DNA from: Ancylobacter amanitiformis
GTDB lineage: Bacteria > Pseudomonadota > Alphaproteobacteria > Rhizobiales > Xanthobacteraceae
Reading direction: 5' to 3'
NCBI RefSeq assembly: GCF_030814815.1
Contig: NZ_JAUSVR010000008.1
Location: 1 to 64,000 of the forward strand
DNA: 64,000 nt
Below, one piece after another: positions 16,531 through 24,477 of the stretch. Every line of letters begins with the position of its first letter. Positions within the stretch are counted from its first letter, which is position 1. A model generated the notes under the pieces. It did no database searches. It saw nothing but the letters and a program-made list of their open reading frames with translations, and was not told the DNA's origin. Made by a program: the position numbers and the translations under genes.

Positions 16531-17394
16531 CTATTTTCGGATCTGTTCGAGGGTCAGCGCGCCATCGGCGACGCCGAACGTGTCGAGGACAGCCTTATAG
16601 GAGCCATCGGCGACGGCGCTTTCCAGAGCCAGCAGCAGGGCCTTGTAAAGCCCTTCATTGGACTTTCCGACGACGATGCCGGAGATCGAATCCAGGTTCG
16701 CGAGCGCACCCGGCGCAACGTCCAGTTTCGGGTTGCTCTTGGCGATATAGACGCCGACGGCGCGAGCCGTCAGGAAGCCATCGCCGCGGCCATTGGCGAC
16801 GGCGAGATAGGTGTCGGCGCTGTCGGGGTAGAAGGTCATCTCGATCTTGGGCTTGTTCGCCGCGACGCAGGCGGCGGACAGCTTCTCGGCAATGGCGATC
16901 TGCGCGCTGCCCTGGGTCAGGGCCAGGGTCTTCCCGCACAGATCGTTCACGTCGATAGCCGTGGCGCCCTTGCGCACCAGAAGGCCGTAGCCGGAGTTGA
17001 AATAGGGCAGCAGGTTGACGATCTTCTTGCGCTCGTCGGTGACGCCGAACTGGTTGACGCCGACATCGTAGCGTCCCGCCTGCACGCCCGGGATGATGGC
17101 CGGGAACTTGATATCCTCAAATTCCGGCTTGAGCCCCAGTTTCGCGGCAAGCAGCTTCATGAGGCTGATGTCGATGCCTGTCGGCTCGCCGCTTTCCGAC
17201 GCATAGTCGAACGGCGCCCACTGCAACGAGGTGGCCACCTTGAGCACGCCGGATTGCCGCGTGGCCTCGGGCAGGGCGGCCCGCGCCGCGTCCACCACGC
17301 CCTGAGCGCTTGCGTGGCCGGTCAGGCCGAACGCCGCAAGTCCGAAGAGGGCCAGCCCGGTCAGCCGGGCACGCATTGCTGTCATTCGCTTCAT
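16531..17394 (-). CDS. Amino-acid-type ABC transporter substrate-binding protein
   Basis: A 287-residue periplasmic protein of family 3 (HisJ/GlnH fold). A signal peptide covers about residues 1-30 (cleavage after ..TGHASA). The body has SGVLKVATSLQWAPFDY, GIDISLMKLLAAKLGLKPEF, GRYDVGVNQFGVTDERKK and GDGFLTARAVGVYIA, the usual order for this family. It captures the substrate for the permease and ATPase downstream. The ATG at 17394 directly precedes the basic KRMTAMRAR region; longer in-frame starts lie in the non-coding leader. The gene is the first of its operon. Confidence 0.93.
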   Translation of the reverse strand: MKRMTAMRARLTGLALFGLAAFGLTGHASAQGVVDAARAALPEATRQSGVLKVATSLQWAPFDYASESGEPTGIDISLMKLLAAKLGLKPEFEDIKFPAIIPGVQAGRYDVGVNQFGVTDERKKIVNLLPYFNSGYGLLVRKGATAIDVNDLCGKTLALTQGSAQIAIAEKLSAACVAANKPKIEMTFYPDSADTYLAVANGRGDGFLTARAVGVYIAKSNPKLDVAPGALANLDSISGIVVGKSNEGLYKALLLALESAVADGSYKAVLDTFGVADGALTLEQIRK

Positions 17395-17843
17395 GGTGCT
17401 GTCTTCCACTCTGGAGATGTTTTTGTTGCTGTTCCGCCTTGCCGCCGCGCCGCCGCAACTCGGGAGCCACCGAGCGACAGAGCGGCTCGAACCTGCCGGG
17501 AAAAGGGGCGGGGGTGAGGACGAAGCCGAAGCCGCCGCAGACTCCGGATTCGCAGAGATTCTGCAGAAGGTCGGCGATGAAGGAGGGCGGCCATTCTTGC
17601 GCAGCACGGGCGCGGGATCGCGATGCCGGGTCTGTCCATCCTCGCGGAGCCCGGCGTCGGAACTGTGCCGGCGGATATCGGGCAACTCAGGCAGATCGGC
17701 GAAGCGGTAGCCGTCGGACCCCGACGATTCGAGTGTGAACGCTATTTCAGGGGGGCGCTTGCCGGTGTGGGTGTTGTCGGCTGCGACATCAGGACGGCGC
17801 CATCGACCATCATGCCGGGCTGTTGGGCCGGTCTTGAGGGAAG

Positions 17844-17869
17844 TCACCAAATGCATTTGTCTTTGGTGA
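17844..17869. promoter_or_regulatory. Two nested palindromes, possible operator
   Basis: CAAATGCATTTG (17848-17859) is a perfect 12-bp palindrome. It overlaps a second inverted repeat, TCACCAAA (17844-17851) and TTTGGTGA (17862-17869), perfect with a 10-base spacer. The two structures are mutually exclusive in single strands. They lie 450 bases upstream of the binding-protein start in the leader region. Confidence 0.45.
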
Positions 17870-18208
17870 GTGGCGGGCAAGCCGGTGTTCCTTATCCCAT
17901 TCGCTGAAACCGGCGAGGCGGGTCGGCTGAACACCGTGAATCTATAGCGCATGCACTGTAACGCGCAATGTGTTCCGTACGGGAAAATGCTTAAGTGGCT
18001 GTAAATATCCAGTAATCGAGCGAAAAATGTGCAGTTGGTCAGGAATCGGTCAACCGCATGCTGCAAATTTATAATGTACAGACTATTTCTAGGATGTAGG
18101 CGCGCGGCGGTCGCTCGGCAGGATTGCACCGTGGCACCGTCGCTGCGTGTGACGCGTCAATGGTGCCTGCGCTGCGTTGGACGCGAGGATCGAAGCTCCG
18201 GCCACGCC

Positions 18209-18276
18209 GGAAATGTCCGAGACCTGGAAATGTGCGAGGCCTAGAAGTGTCCGAGACCTGGAAATGTCCGGGGCCT
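18209..18276. repeat. Four tandem copies of a 17-bp repeat
   Basis: Copies at 18209, 18226, 18243 and 18260 have the consensus GGAAATGTCCGAGACCT; copies differ at one to three positions. The unit length and head-to-tail order resemble iterons or a multi-site operator, but no replication gene is near. It lies 69 bases beyond the 3' end of the PhnD-like gene. Confidence 0.9.
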
Positions 18277-18344
18277 ATCCGTGAACCGTGCTCACTTCCT
18301 ATGTCCCCGTCCGAAGGTCGTCCTCCGAATTCCCGTGGGTTCCG

Positions 18345-19157
18345 TCATCCGGGCTCGACATATCCCGCGGCAAGAGCCCGCGCGTCCCAATCGTCGAGGA
18401 GACCATAGGCCGAGGTTTCGACCGGGACGAACCGTTCAAGGAGAAGCCGGTCGAGAAGGGGGCGGGCTGCATCGTCATCCGCGCTGGCCAGGAGGGCCGC
18501 CCGCAGCGCGTGGGCTGTGCTGGCGTCGATCCCGGGCGACGCGACGAGGAAAGGGAGGGGCGCCGGCTCGGTATCCGCGACGACACGCAGCCCATGGGCC
18601 GGGTCGGCGGGATCCTGCAGCATCAGGTCGAGCGCGTAGGAATCGAGCGGACCGATATCGATTTCGTCGGCGAGGAGCGCCTTCACCACGGCGCGCGGCG
18701 TATGGAGCGGACCGACGCTCTCGCGATAGAGGAGCGGCCGCTCGGGCGTGCGCCATGGAAGCAGATGGAAGCGTGGTGCGTTGAAGCCGGACTGGCTTTC
18801 CTCGATCGTATAGCCGAACCGTCCGCCGAAACTGTCCGCGAGGCTATGGATCGGCCCGTCGCGCCGGACGGCAAGACGGGTCCAGTAGCGCGGCCGTCCC
18901 TTATAGGCCGGCGGCGCGGGAACCGGTGCGGCAAGCGGCACCGGCCTTGGTTCCGCGCGCCGCCATGGCCGGCCGCACATGAAGACGCAGCCGAGATCGT
19001 CGCGCTGCCAAAGCTCGGCCATGGGCCTGGGAAAGCCATGGGAGATCACCTGAAGCTCGACGCCACTCGCCCGCGACAGCCAGGCGAAGAACGCGTCCCA
19101 TGCCGCCGCCGCATCGGCGGTGGCGGCATACATCCGGGCATTGGCGACGAGGCTCAT
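18345..19157 (-). CDS. PhnD/SsuA-like binding protein without signal peptide
   Basis: A 270-residue protein of the phosphate/phosphonate-type periplasmic binding fold (PhnD/SsuA/transferrin group): SLVANARMYAATADA at the start, WRTPERPLLYRESVGPLHTPRAVVKALLADEIDIGPLDSYA across residues 135-175 in part, and a C-terminal helical region. No signal peptide or membrane segment is present; the fold begins at residue 2, so the protein should be cytoplasmic. It is the last gene of the long minus-strand operon, 14 bases after the ornithine-cyclodeaminase-family gene. Its role there is unknown; ligand sensing or carrying is possible. Confidence 0.75.
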   Translation of the reverse strand: MSLVANARMYAATADAAAAWDAFFAWLSRASGVELQVISHGFPRPMAELWQRDDLGCVFMCGRPWRRAEPRPVPLAAPVPAPPAYKGRPRYWTRLAVRRDGPIHSLADSFGGRFGYTIEESQSGFNAPRFHLLPWRTPERPLLYRESVGPLHTPRAVVKALLADEIDIGPLDSYALDLMLQDPADPAHGLRVVADTEPAPLPFLVASPGIDASTAHALRAALLASADDDAARPLLDRLLLERFVPVETSAYGLLDDWDARALAAGYVEPG

Positions 19158-19171
19158 GGCCGAGTGTCTCC

Positions 19172-20173
19172 TCAGGCGTAGCGCAGGCGCTGGCCGATCC
19201 CCAGCCTGCGCGCCTTGGTCAGCATGGCATGGCCGAGCGCGATGTCGGAGAGCGACAGGCCGCGATGCCAGAACAGATTGGTTTCCGCCTCACTCTGCCG
19301 GCCGGGCTTCAGGCCGGCGACAATCTGGCCGAGTTCGGCATATAATGTGTCCGCCGAGAGCTTGCCGCTCTCGACATGGGCGCGCAGGCTGCCGAACTTG
19401 CCACCCTTGCACTGGCCCCAGTCGTCGACCACCAGCTTGTCCATGATATCGGTGAGCGAGAGTTCGATCGCGCTCATCGTGCCATAGGGCACGACGAAGG
19501 CGCCCTTCTTGATCCAGCTGGTCTTCAGCACCGGCGTCGGCGCGTCGAGGCGGGAGGCTTCGACGACGATGTCCGCGCCCTCGACGCAGGACTGCCAGTC
19601 CTCTGTCACCACGACCGGCTTGCCGAGATCGCGACTGAGCCGTTCGGCGAAGCCATTGCGGCTTTCGGGCCGGCGGGAATGGACGCGGATTTCGTCGAAA
19701 TCGAAGAGATGGTTCAGCAGGCGGACGTTCCAGTAGGCCGTGCCGCGCGCGCCGACATGGCCGAGGATCTTCGAATCCTTGCGGGCAAGGTATTTCGCGC
19801 CGATGGCTGTGACCGCGCCGGTGCGCATGTCGGTGATCGCGCTGGCGTCGAGGAACGCCCTGGGCACGCCGGTGCGCGGGTCGAACAGCAGGAGGCTCGC
19901 CAGTTCCGAGGGGAGGCCGAGCTTGTAATTGTCCACGAAGTCGCCGACCACCTTCACGCCGGCGGAGTCGATCGGTTCCTTCAGCGCGCCGCGCAGCACG
20001 TTGAAATGCCCGTTCGCCACGCCGGGCTCCAGATGAACGCGGGGCTCGATCACGGCCTCGCCACGCCCCTGCGTCGCCAGGCTGGTTTCGGTCGCCTCCA
20101 GGATCTCGGCATCGGTCATGGCGAGAGCCTCGATGTCGAGGCGGTTGAGGTAATCCATATAGATCGGTTGCAT
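19172..20173 (-). CDS. Ornithine cyclodeaminase / mu-crystallin family protein
   Basis: A 333-residue NAD(P)-dependent enzyme. Features are the N-terminal helix pair, the ..LLFDPRTGVPRAFLDASAITDMRTGAVTAIGAKYLA.. core in part, the glycine-rich GHVGARGTAYWNV and IRVHSRRPESR, where the usual acidic end of beta 2 is replaced by His-Ser-Arg-Arg, suggesting NADP(H). Members include ornithine cyclodeaminase, Delta1-pyrroline-2-carboxylate reductase and alanine or opine-type dehydrogenases. Start ATG 20173 follows GAGGGAG. With the Ldh-family reductase in the same operon, a cyclic imino acid or other unusual amino acid is a plausible substrate. Confidence 0.85.
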   Translation of the reverse strand: MQPIYMDYLNRLDIEALAMTDAEILEATETSLATQGRGEAVIEPRVHLEPGVANGHFNVLRGALKEPIDSAGVKVVGDFVDNYKLGLPSELASLLLFDPRTGVPRAFLDASAITDMRTGAVTAIGAKYLARKDSKILGHVGARGTAYWNVRLLNHLFDFDEIRVHSRRPESRNGFAERLSRDLGKPVVVTEDWQSCVEGADIVVEASRLDAPTPVLKTSWIKKGAFVVPYGTMSAIELSLTDIMDKLVVDDWGQCKGGKFGSLRAHVESGKLSADTLYAELGQIVAGLKPGRQSEAETNLFWHRGLSLSDIALGHAMLTKARRLGIGQRLRYA

Positions 20174-20227
20174 TGCACTCCCTCTGGAACTGGCTTCATG
20201 GCGCCGCTCTGCGTGACGCGCGGCATC

Positions 20228-20271
20228 GGGCGCGGCGTGGGGCGCGGCGTGGCATGGCGTGGCATGGCGTG
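20228..20271. repeat. Two adjoining short tandem repeats
   Basis: GGGCGCGGCGTG occurs twice (20228-20251), followed by GCATGGCGTG twice (20252-20271). They fill part of the 178-base spacer between the enolase-family and cyclodeaminase-family genes. Confidence 0.85.
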
Positions 20272-20351
20272 TCGCCGCGATCGGCGCCGTGCCGGAGAAC
20301 GGACACTCGACGCTCCACGGTTTCCCGAGCCGCGCCCGGGTCGTCGTGCCG

Positions 20352-21536
20352 CTATGCCAGCGGCAATCTCCTGAACACGCCCGGCCGGTCCGGATCGTGG
20401 AACTTGTTGAACGGGCCATGCTCGACGAAATGCCGGTGGCAGAAGGCGAGCTTGTCCGGCGACAGGGTCACGCCGATTCCGGGACCGGTCGGCACGCGCA
20501 CGACATTGTCGCGCGGGCGAAGCGGGCCTTCCTCGACGACGTCGAAAGGCTGCATGTGAAACAGGGACTGCGAGGGCTCGCGAATGTGCTCATGCGCGGC
20601 CGCCAGGTGCAGGTAGACCGTGCTCGCAATGCCGGAATCGCCGGAATAGCACCAGAAATCGAGCCCCATCAGCTCGCATGCCGCAATGAACTTCAGCGCG
20701 CGGCCAATGCCGCCATGGACGTTGACGTCCGTGCAGAACGCGTCGGGCACGCCCAGGGCAACCGCGCGGCGCAAGTCCGGCGTGTGCGCCGAAAACCGTA
20801 TCGCGGTGTGCTGCCGAAGCTTCGCCATGTCCTCGAAGCTGGAGACCGGGTCCTCCCAGGCGCGAATGTCGAGGGGATCGATCGCCTTGGCGATGCGTAT
20901 GGCGGCGCTGAGGGAGTAGGCCTTGTTCGAATCGATGCGCAGTATCGCCTCATCGCCCAGTCCCTCGCGCAACCGTTCCAGCGTGCGGATGGACGGGCCC
21001 GGGTCGGCGGTCGAGAGCTTGCCCTCGAACATGGTGGTGCCGAAATTCTCCCGCTGGCGCAGGCAGTAGTCGAGAACGGCCTGCGGGTCGCTTTCGCCGC
21101 CAATGCCGTCCTTTTCCTCGCGAAAGGAAAAATAGTCGGTGAAGGCGACGGTATCGCGCACCCGTCCGCCGAAGAGATCGTGGAGCGGGCGGCCCCAGGC
21201 CTTCCCGCGCAGGTCCCAAAGTGCCATCTCGACCGCCCCGAAGGCGCGGATGCTGGCGAAATCGACGTCGGTATAGACGCCGCGCCAGGATGGCAGGCAC
21301 AGGCGCTCGCAGGCCTCGATATCGATGGGATCCTGCCCGATCAGGCGCGGCGCGAACATGTTCAGGATGGTGGCGGCATTGGCGGGGGAAGGGCCCTCAC
21401 CAAGACCCACCAGCCCGTCGGTGGTTTCGACCTCGACGATGGTCTTCGAGAACCCCGCCAGCGAGCCGTAGGACCAGAGATAGGGGGCCTCAAGCGGAAT
21501 ATTGACCGGCGTGGCGCGGATGGCGGCGATCTTCAT
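20352..21536 (-). CDS. Enolase-superfamily enzyme with altered active site
   Basis: A 394-residue mandelate racemase/enolase-superfamily protein: N-terminal capping domain (1-125) and TIM barrel. Visible active-site positions are Lys173 (FEGKLS), Asp202 (RIDSNKAY), Glu228 (AWEDPV) and Asp270 (CTDVNVHGG). Where glucarate-dehydratase-like members have the catalytic His of the His-Asp dyad, this protein has FWCYSGDSG (Tyr297). The third metal position falls in FSAHTPD instead of an Asn/Glu motif. So the chemistry is unlikely to be standard sugar-acid dehydration. It overlaps the Ldh-family gene by four bases and probably acts on the compound imported by the operon's ABC system. Confidence 0.82.
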   Translation of the reverse strand: MKIAAIRATPVNIPLEAPYLWSYGSLAGFSKTIVEVETTDGLVGLGEGPSPANAATILNMFAPRLIGQDPIDIEACERLCLPSWRGVYTDVDFASIRAFGAVEMALWDLRGKAWGRPLHDLFGGRVRDTVAFTDYFSFREEKDGIGGESDPQAVLDYCLRQRENFGTTMFEGKLSTADPGPSIRTLERLREGLGDEAILRIDSNKAYSLSAAIRIAKAIDPLDIRAWEDPVSSFEDMAKLRQHTAIRFSAHTPDLRRAVALGVPDAFCTDVNVHGGIGRALKFIAACELMGLDFWCYSGDSGIASTVYLHLAAAHEHIREPSQSLFHMQPFDVVEEGPLRPRDNVVRVPTGPGIGVTLSPDKLAFCHRHFVEHGPFNKFHDPDRPGVFRRLPLA

Positions 21537-22531
21537 GCGAATCTGATTTTCTCGATGTGGGTGAGCAGGGCGGCATCAACCTCGACGCCCCGTGTCTGCG
21601 AGGCCTCGCGGGCCGCCAGCCGACGTGCGCCCGGCAGCCGGGCTCCTTCCTGCGCATGGATGGCGCCGATCAGGTCCTCGATGCGCTCGGCAAAACCGTC
21701 TGCAAAGGCCGATGGATCGAAGGCGACGATGCACTGGCCGACGCCGGGCGGAGGTCCATCCGTCCGCGCATAGGCCGAGGCATCCTTTGAGAAGTTCGCC
21801 CCTGTCAGGCCGGCCGCGAGTATTTCGACGATCAGCGCGACGGCGGCGCCCTTCGCCCCGCCGAACGGCGCCATGGACCCCGAGAGTGCCGCAGCAGGGT
21901 CGGTCGTCGGTTGCCCCTCGGCATCCAGGGCCCAGCCCTCCGGAAGAGGCGTGCCGGCCTTCGCCGCGGCCACCAGCGACACCTTTGTCACCTGGCTCGT
22001 CGCGAGGTCGATGACGATCGGGGGCCCCGCCCTGCGCGGTGCGGCGAAGGCAAGCGGATTGGTTCCGAAAAGCGGCTTTCGGCCGCCCCATGGCGCGATG
22101 TTCGGCGGTGAGTTGGTAAAGGCCAGGGCGATGAGCCCCGCTTCCGCGAGATCCTCGACCGGATGGCCGACAACCCCGATGGAGTAGGATCGTCGGATCG
22201 CCAGCGTTGCCGTCCCCGCATCCTGCGCGGCCTCGACCAGCACCGGGCGGGCGAGGTCGAAGGCCGGATGCGCGAAGCCATGGCGTGCATCGGCGAGCAC
22301 GGCGCCGGCGCGGGCGCGGTTCACGCGTGGCTCCGCCCGCCCGTCGACCTTTCCGCTCTTCAGGTGGGCGAGATAGGTGCCGAGGTAGCCAAGCCCGACG
22401 CTGCCGATGCCGTCGGCCTCGGCGCGACGTACCGAGCGTGACACGGAGGCGGCGACGGGCGCGCTAGCGCCGCAGTCCGTCAGCGCGTCGCGCGCGAATG
22501 TCTCGATCTCATCCAGGGTGAGCAGGGGCAT
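21533..22531 (-). CDS. Ldh-family NAD(P)H oxidoreductase (YlbC/DpkA type)
   Basis: A 332-residue member of the malate/L-lactate/sulfolactate dehydrogenase family, which does not use a Rossmann fold. Signs are ..RAEADGIGSVGLGYLGTYLAHLKSG.., the conserved NSPPNIAPWGG and GTNPLAFAAP, and GGAKGAAVALIVEILAAGLTGA. The family includes ureidoglycolate, 2,3-diketogulonate and Delta1-piperideine-2-carboxylate reductases. Start at 22531 shares one base with the upstream ATPase stop. Beside a cyclodeaminase-family gene an imino-acid reductase role is plausible, but other 2-oxo acids fit equally. Confidence 0.86.
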   Translation of the reverse strand: MPLLTLDEIETFARDALTDCGASAPVAASVSRSVRRAEADGIGSVGLGYLGTYLAHLKSGKVDGRAEPRVNRARAGAVLADARHGFAHPAFDLARPVLVEAAQDAGTATLAIRRSYSIGVVGHPVEDLAEAGLIALAFTNSPPNIAPWGGRKPLFGTNPLAFAAPRRAGPPIVIDLATSQVTKVSLVAAAKAGTPLPEGWALDAEGQPTTDPAAALSGSMAPFGGAKGAAVALIVEILAAGLTGANFSKDASAYARTDGPPPGVGQCIVAFDPSAFADGFAERIEDLIGAIHAQEGARLPGARRLAAREASQTRGVEVDAALLTHIEKIRFA

Positions 22532-23496
22532 CAGGCCATACCCGCGGTTTCGGCCAGGGGAAAGTGGCAGCGCACCTTGCGGCCATCGGCCAGCGCCCGC
22601 AGATCCGGCATGTCCTGTCGGCAGCGCGGTTGCACGTGGGGGCAGCGCGTATGGAAACGACAGCCGCTCGGGACGTTGATCGGGCTGGGAATCTCTCCCC
22701 GCAGCACGATGCGCACGCGCCGCTTGCCCGGATCGACCACCGGGTTGGTGGAGAGCAGCGCTGCCGTATAGGGATGGGCGGGCGCGCGGAACAGCGCTGC
22801 GGTTGGCGCTTCTTCCACGATCTGGCCGAGATACATGACCACGCTGCGTGTCGTGATGCGGCGAACGACATTCAGGTTATGACTGACGATCAGGTAGGTC
22901 AGCCTGAACTCGGCGTGCAGGTCCAGCATCAGGTTCAGCAACTCGCCCTGCACCGAGACGTCGAGCCCTGCCGTGGGTTCGTCGGCGACGATGACCTGTG
23001 GTTGCAGTATCAGGGCACGCAGGATGGCGACACGCCGGGCCTGCCCGCCGGAAAGCTGGTGCGGGAACTTCTCCAGCGCGCTTTCGGGCAGGCCGAGGCG
23101 CTTGAGCAGGGTCAGAATACGCGCGCGCCCCGCCGCGAGCGGCAGGCGATGCACGTGGAGCGGCTCCTCCACGAGCCGGCGCGCGCGCATGCGCGGCGAG
23201 AGAGAGGCCACGGCATCCTGAAGCAGCATCTGCACTTCGCGGCGGAACCCGAGCCGGTCCCGATCCAGGCGGTCCGCCAATGGCTCGCCATCGATGCGGA
23301 CCGTGCCGGAGGTCGCCTCGCCAAGCCCCATCAACGTGCGGCACAGCGTGCTTTTGCCGGAGCCGGATTCGCCGACGAGACCGACAATCTCCCCGCGCGC
23401 GATGTTCAAGGACACATCGTCAAGCGCGCGGACCTTGTCGCCGAAGGCGACGCTCACCGAATCCATGGACAGGATGGGGGTACGCCCGGCGTTCAC
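22531..23496 (-). CDS. Oligopeptide-type ABC transporter ATP-binding protein (second)
   Basis: A 321-residue DppF/OppF-type ATPase. Walker A is GESGSGKST, signature LSGGQARR, Walker B VIVADEPTAGLD, switch His in VSHNLNVV. The C-terminal oligopeptide domain has the cysteine cluster expected for an iron-sulfur site (CRFHTRCPHVQPRCRQ). The start is a GTG at 23496, supported by GGGAGG 7 bases upstream and a four-base GTGA overlap with the preceding ATPase gene; longer frames are antisense artefacts. Confidence 0.92.
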   Translation of the reverse strand: MNAGRTPILSMDSVSVAFGDKVRALDDVSLNIARGEIVGLVGESGSGKSTLCRTLMGLGEATSGTVRIDGEPLADRLDRDRLGFRREVQMLLQDAVASLSPRMRARRLVEEPLHVHRLPLAAGRARILTLLKRLGLPESALEKFPHQLSGGQARRVAILRALILQPQVIVADEPTAGLDVSVQGELLNLMLDLHAEFRLTYLIVSHNLNVVRRITTRSVVMYLGQIVEEAPTAALFRAPAHPYTAALLSTNPVVDPGKRRVRIVLRGEIPSPINVPSGCRFHTRCPHVQPRCRQDMPDLRALADGRKVRCHFPLAETAGMA

Positions 23497-24476
23497 GGCA
23501 GAACCTCCCGCGAGCGTTTGCAGGCGGCCTTGTGGCCGATGGCGACCGTCTCCAGCGCTGTCGGCCCCGTGCGGCAGATATCGGCGACATGGGCGCAGCG
23601 GCTGGCGAAGATGCAGGCATCCATGGCCCAGGTCGCGCTCGGCACCTCGCCCGGTATGGTGGCGAGCCGCCCCCCATGGTCGTCTTCTATCTCGCAGTCG
23701 AGCAGGGCGCGGGTATAGGGATGGCGCGGCCGGGCCAGCACCTCGGCGACAGGGCCGGTCTCCACGATCGTTCCGCCATACATGACGCAAAGGTCGTCGC
23801 AGAGCTCGGCAACGAGGCCGAGATGATGCGAGATGAAGACGATCGAGCCTGAAAAATCCTGCCGGAGCTGGTCGAACAGATCGACGATCTGTGCCTCGAC
23901 CGTGGCGTCCAGAGCCGTGGTGGGCTCGTCCGCGAGCAACAGGTCCGGCTCGACCAGAAGTGCCATCGCGATCACGATACGCTGGCGCATGCCGCCGGAG
24001 AGTTGGTGAGGATAGGCGTCAAGCCGGGCGGAAGCGTCGGAAATGCCGACCTTGGTCAACATGGCAAGGCTGCGCTCGCGGGCCTCGCGCGCGGAGATCT
24101 GCGGAAATCGCCGTTTCAGTACGTCCCTGAGATGCGTGTTGATCGTGAAGAGCGGGTTGAGGGCCGTCATCGGGTCCTGGAACACCATGGCGATCTTGCG
24201 TCCCCGCCAGTCGTTCATGTCCGATGGGGAGAGCTTGAGGAGGTCGATCCCGTCGAACAGGATCTCGCCCTCCAGCCGCTCGATGTTGCTCGGCAGCAGC
24301 CGCAACAGGCAGGACACGAGGGTCGACTTTCCCGACCCGGACTCGCCCACCACGCCGACAATGCGTCCGCGCCCGAATCCGAGATCAATGCCGCGCAGGA
24401 TGTGCGCCGGCCCGTGCTCGGTGCGGGCGTCGAGCTTGAGGTTGCGGATCGCGATCATGGGGAGATCGGGGTTCAT
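23493..24476 (-). CDS. Oligopeptide-type ABC transporter ATP-binding protein (first)
   Basis: A 327-residue DppD/OppD-type ATPase. Walker A GESGSGKST, Q-loop MVFQDPMTALNPL, signature LSGGMRQR, Walker B LLLADEPTTALD, switch His in ISHHLGLVAE, and a C-terminal domain with four spaced cysteines (CIFASRCAHVADIC...C). It pairs with the following ATPase to drive the DppBC-type permease. The start at 24476 comes one base after the permease stop. Longer frames read into the permease gene. Confidence 0.92.
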   Translation of the reverse strand: MNPDLPMIAIRNLKLDARTEHGPAHILRGIDLGFGRGRIVGVVGESGSGKSTLVSCLLRLLPSNIERLEGEILFDGIDLLKLSPSDMNDWRGRKIAMVFQDPMTALNPLFTINTHLRDVLKRRFPQISAREARERSLAMLTKVGISDASARLDAYPHQLSGGMRQRIVIAMALLVEPDLLLADEPTTALDATVEAQIVDLFDQLRQDFSGSIVFISHHLGLVAELCDDLCVMYGGTIVETGPVAEVLARPRHPYTRALLDCEIEDDHGGRLATIPGEVPSATWAMDACIFASRCAHVADICRTGPTALETVAIGHKAACKRSREVLP

Positions 24477-24477
24477 C

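Larger units (their letters stand above)
17395..18344. other. Long non-coding leader region
   Basis: About 950 bases without a convincing gene; long open frames here are by-products of GC content. 17940-18110 is clearly more AT-rich than its surroundings and probably holds the promoter of the minus-strand operon. The stretch also contains the nested palindrome at 17844-17869 and the 17-bp tandem repeat at 18209-18276. Confidence 0.6.

Noticed and set aside
18209-18276. Repeat cluster as a CRISPR array
   Set aside because: Copies are directly adjacent with no spacers, units are only 17 bp, and no cas gene is in the window.
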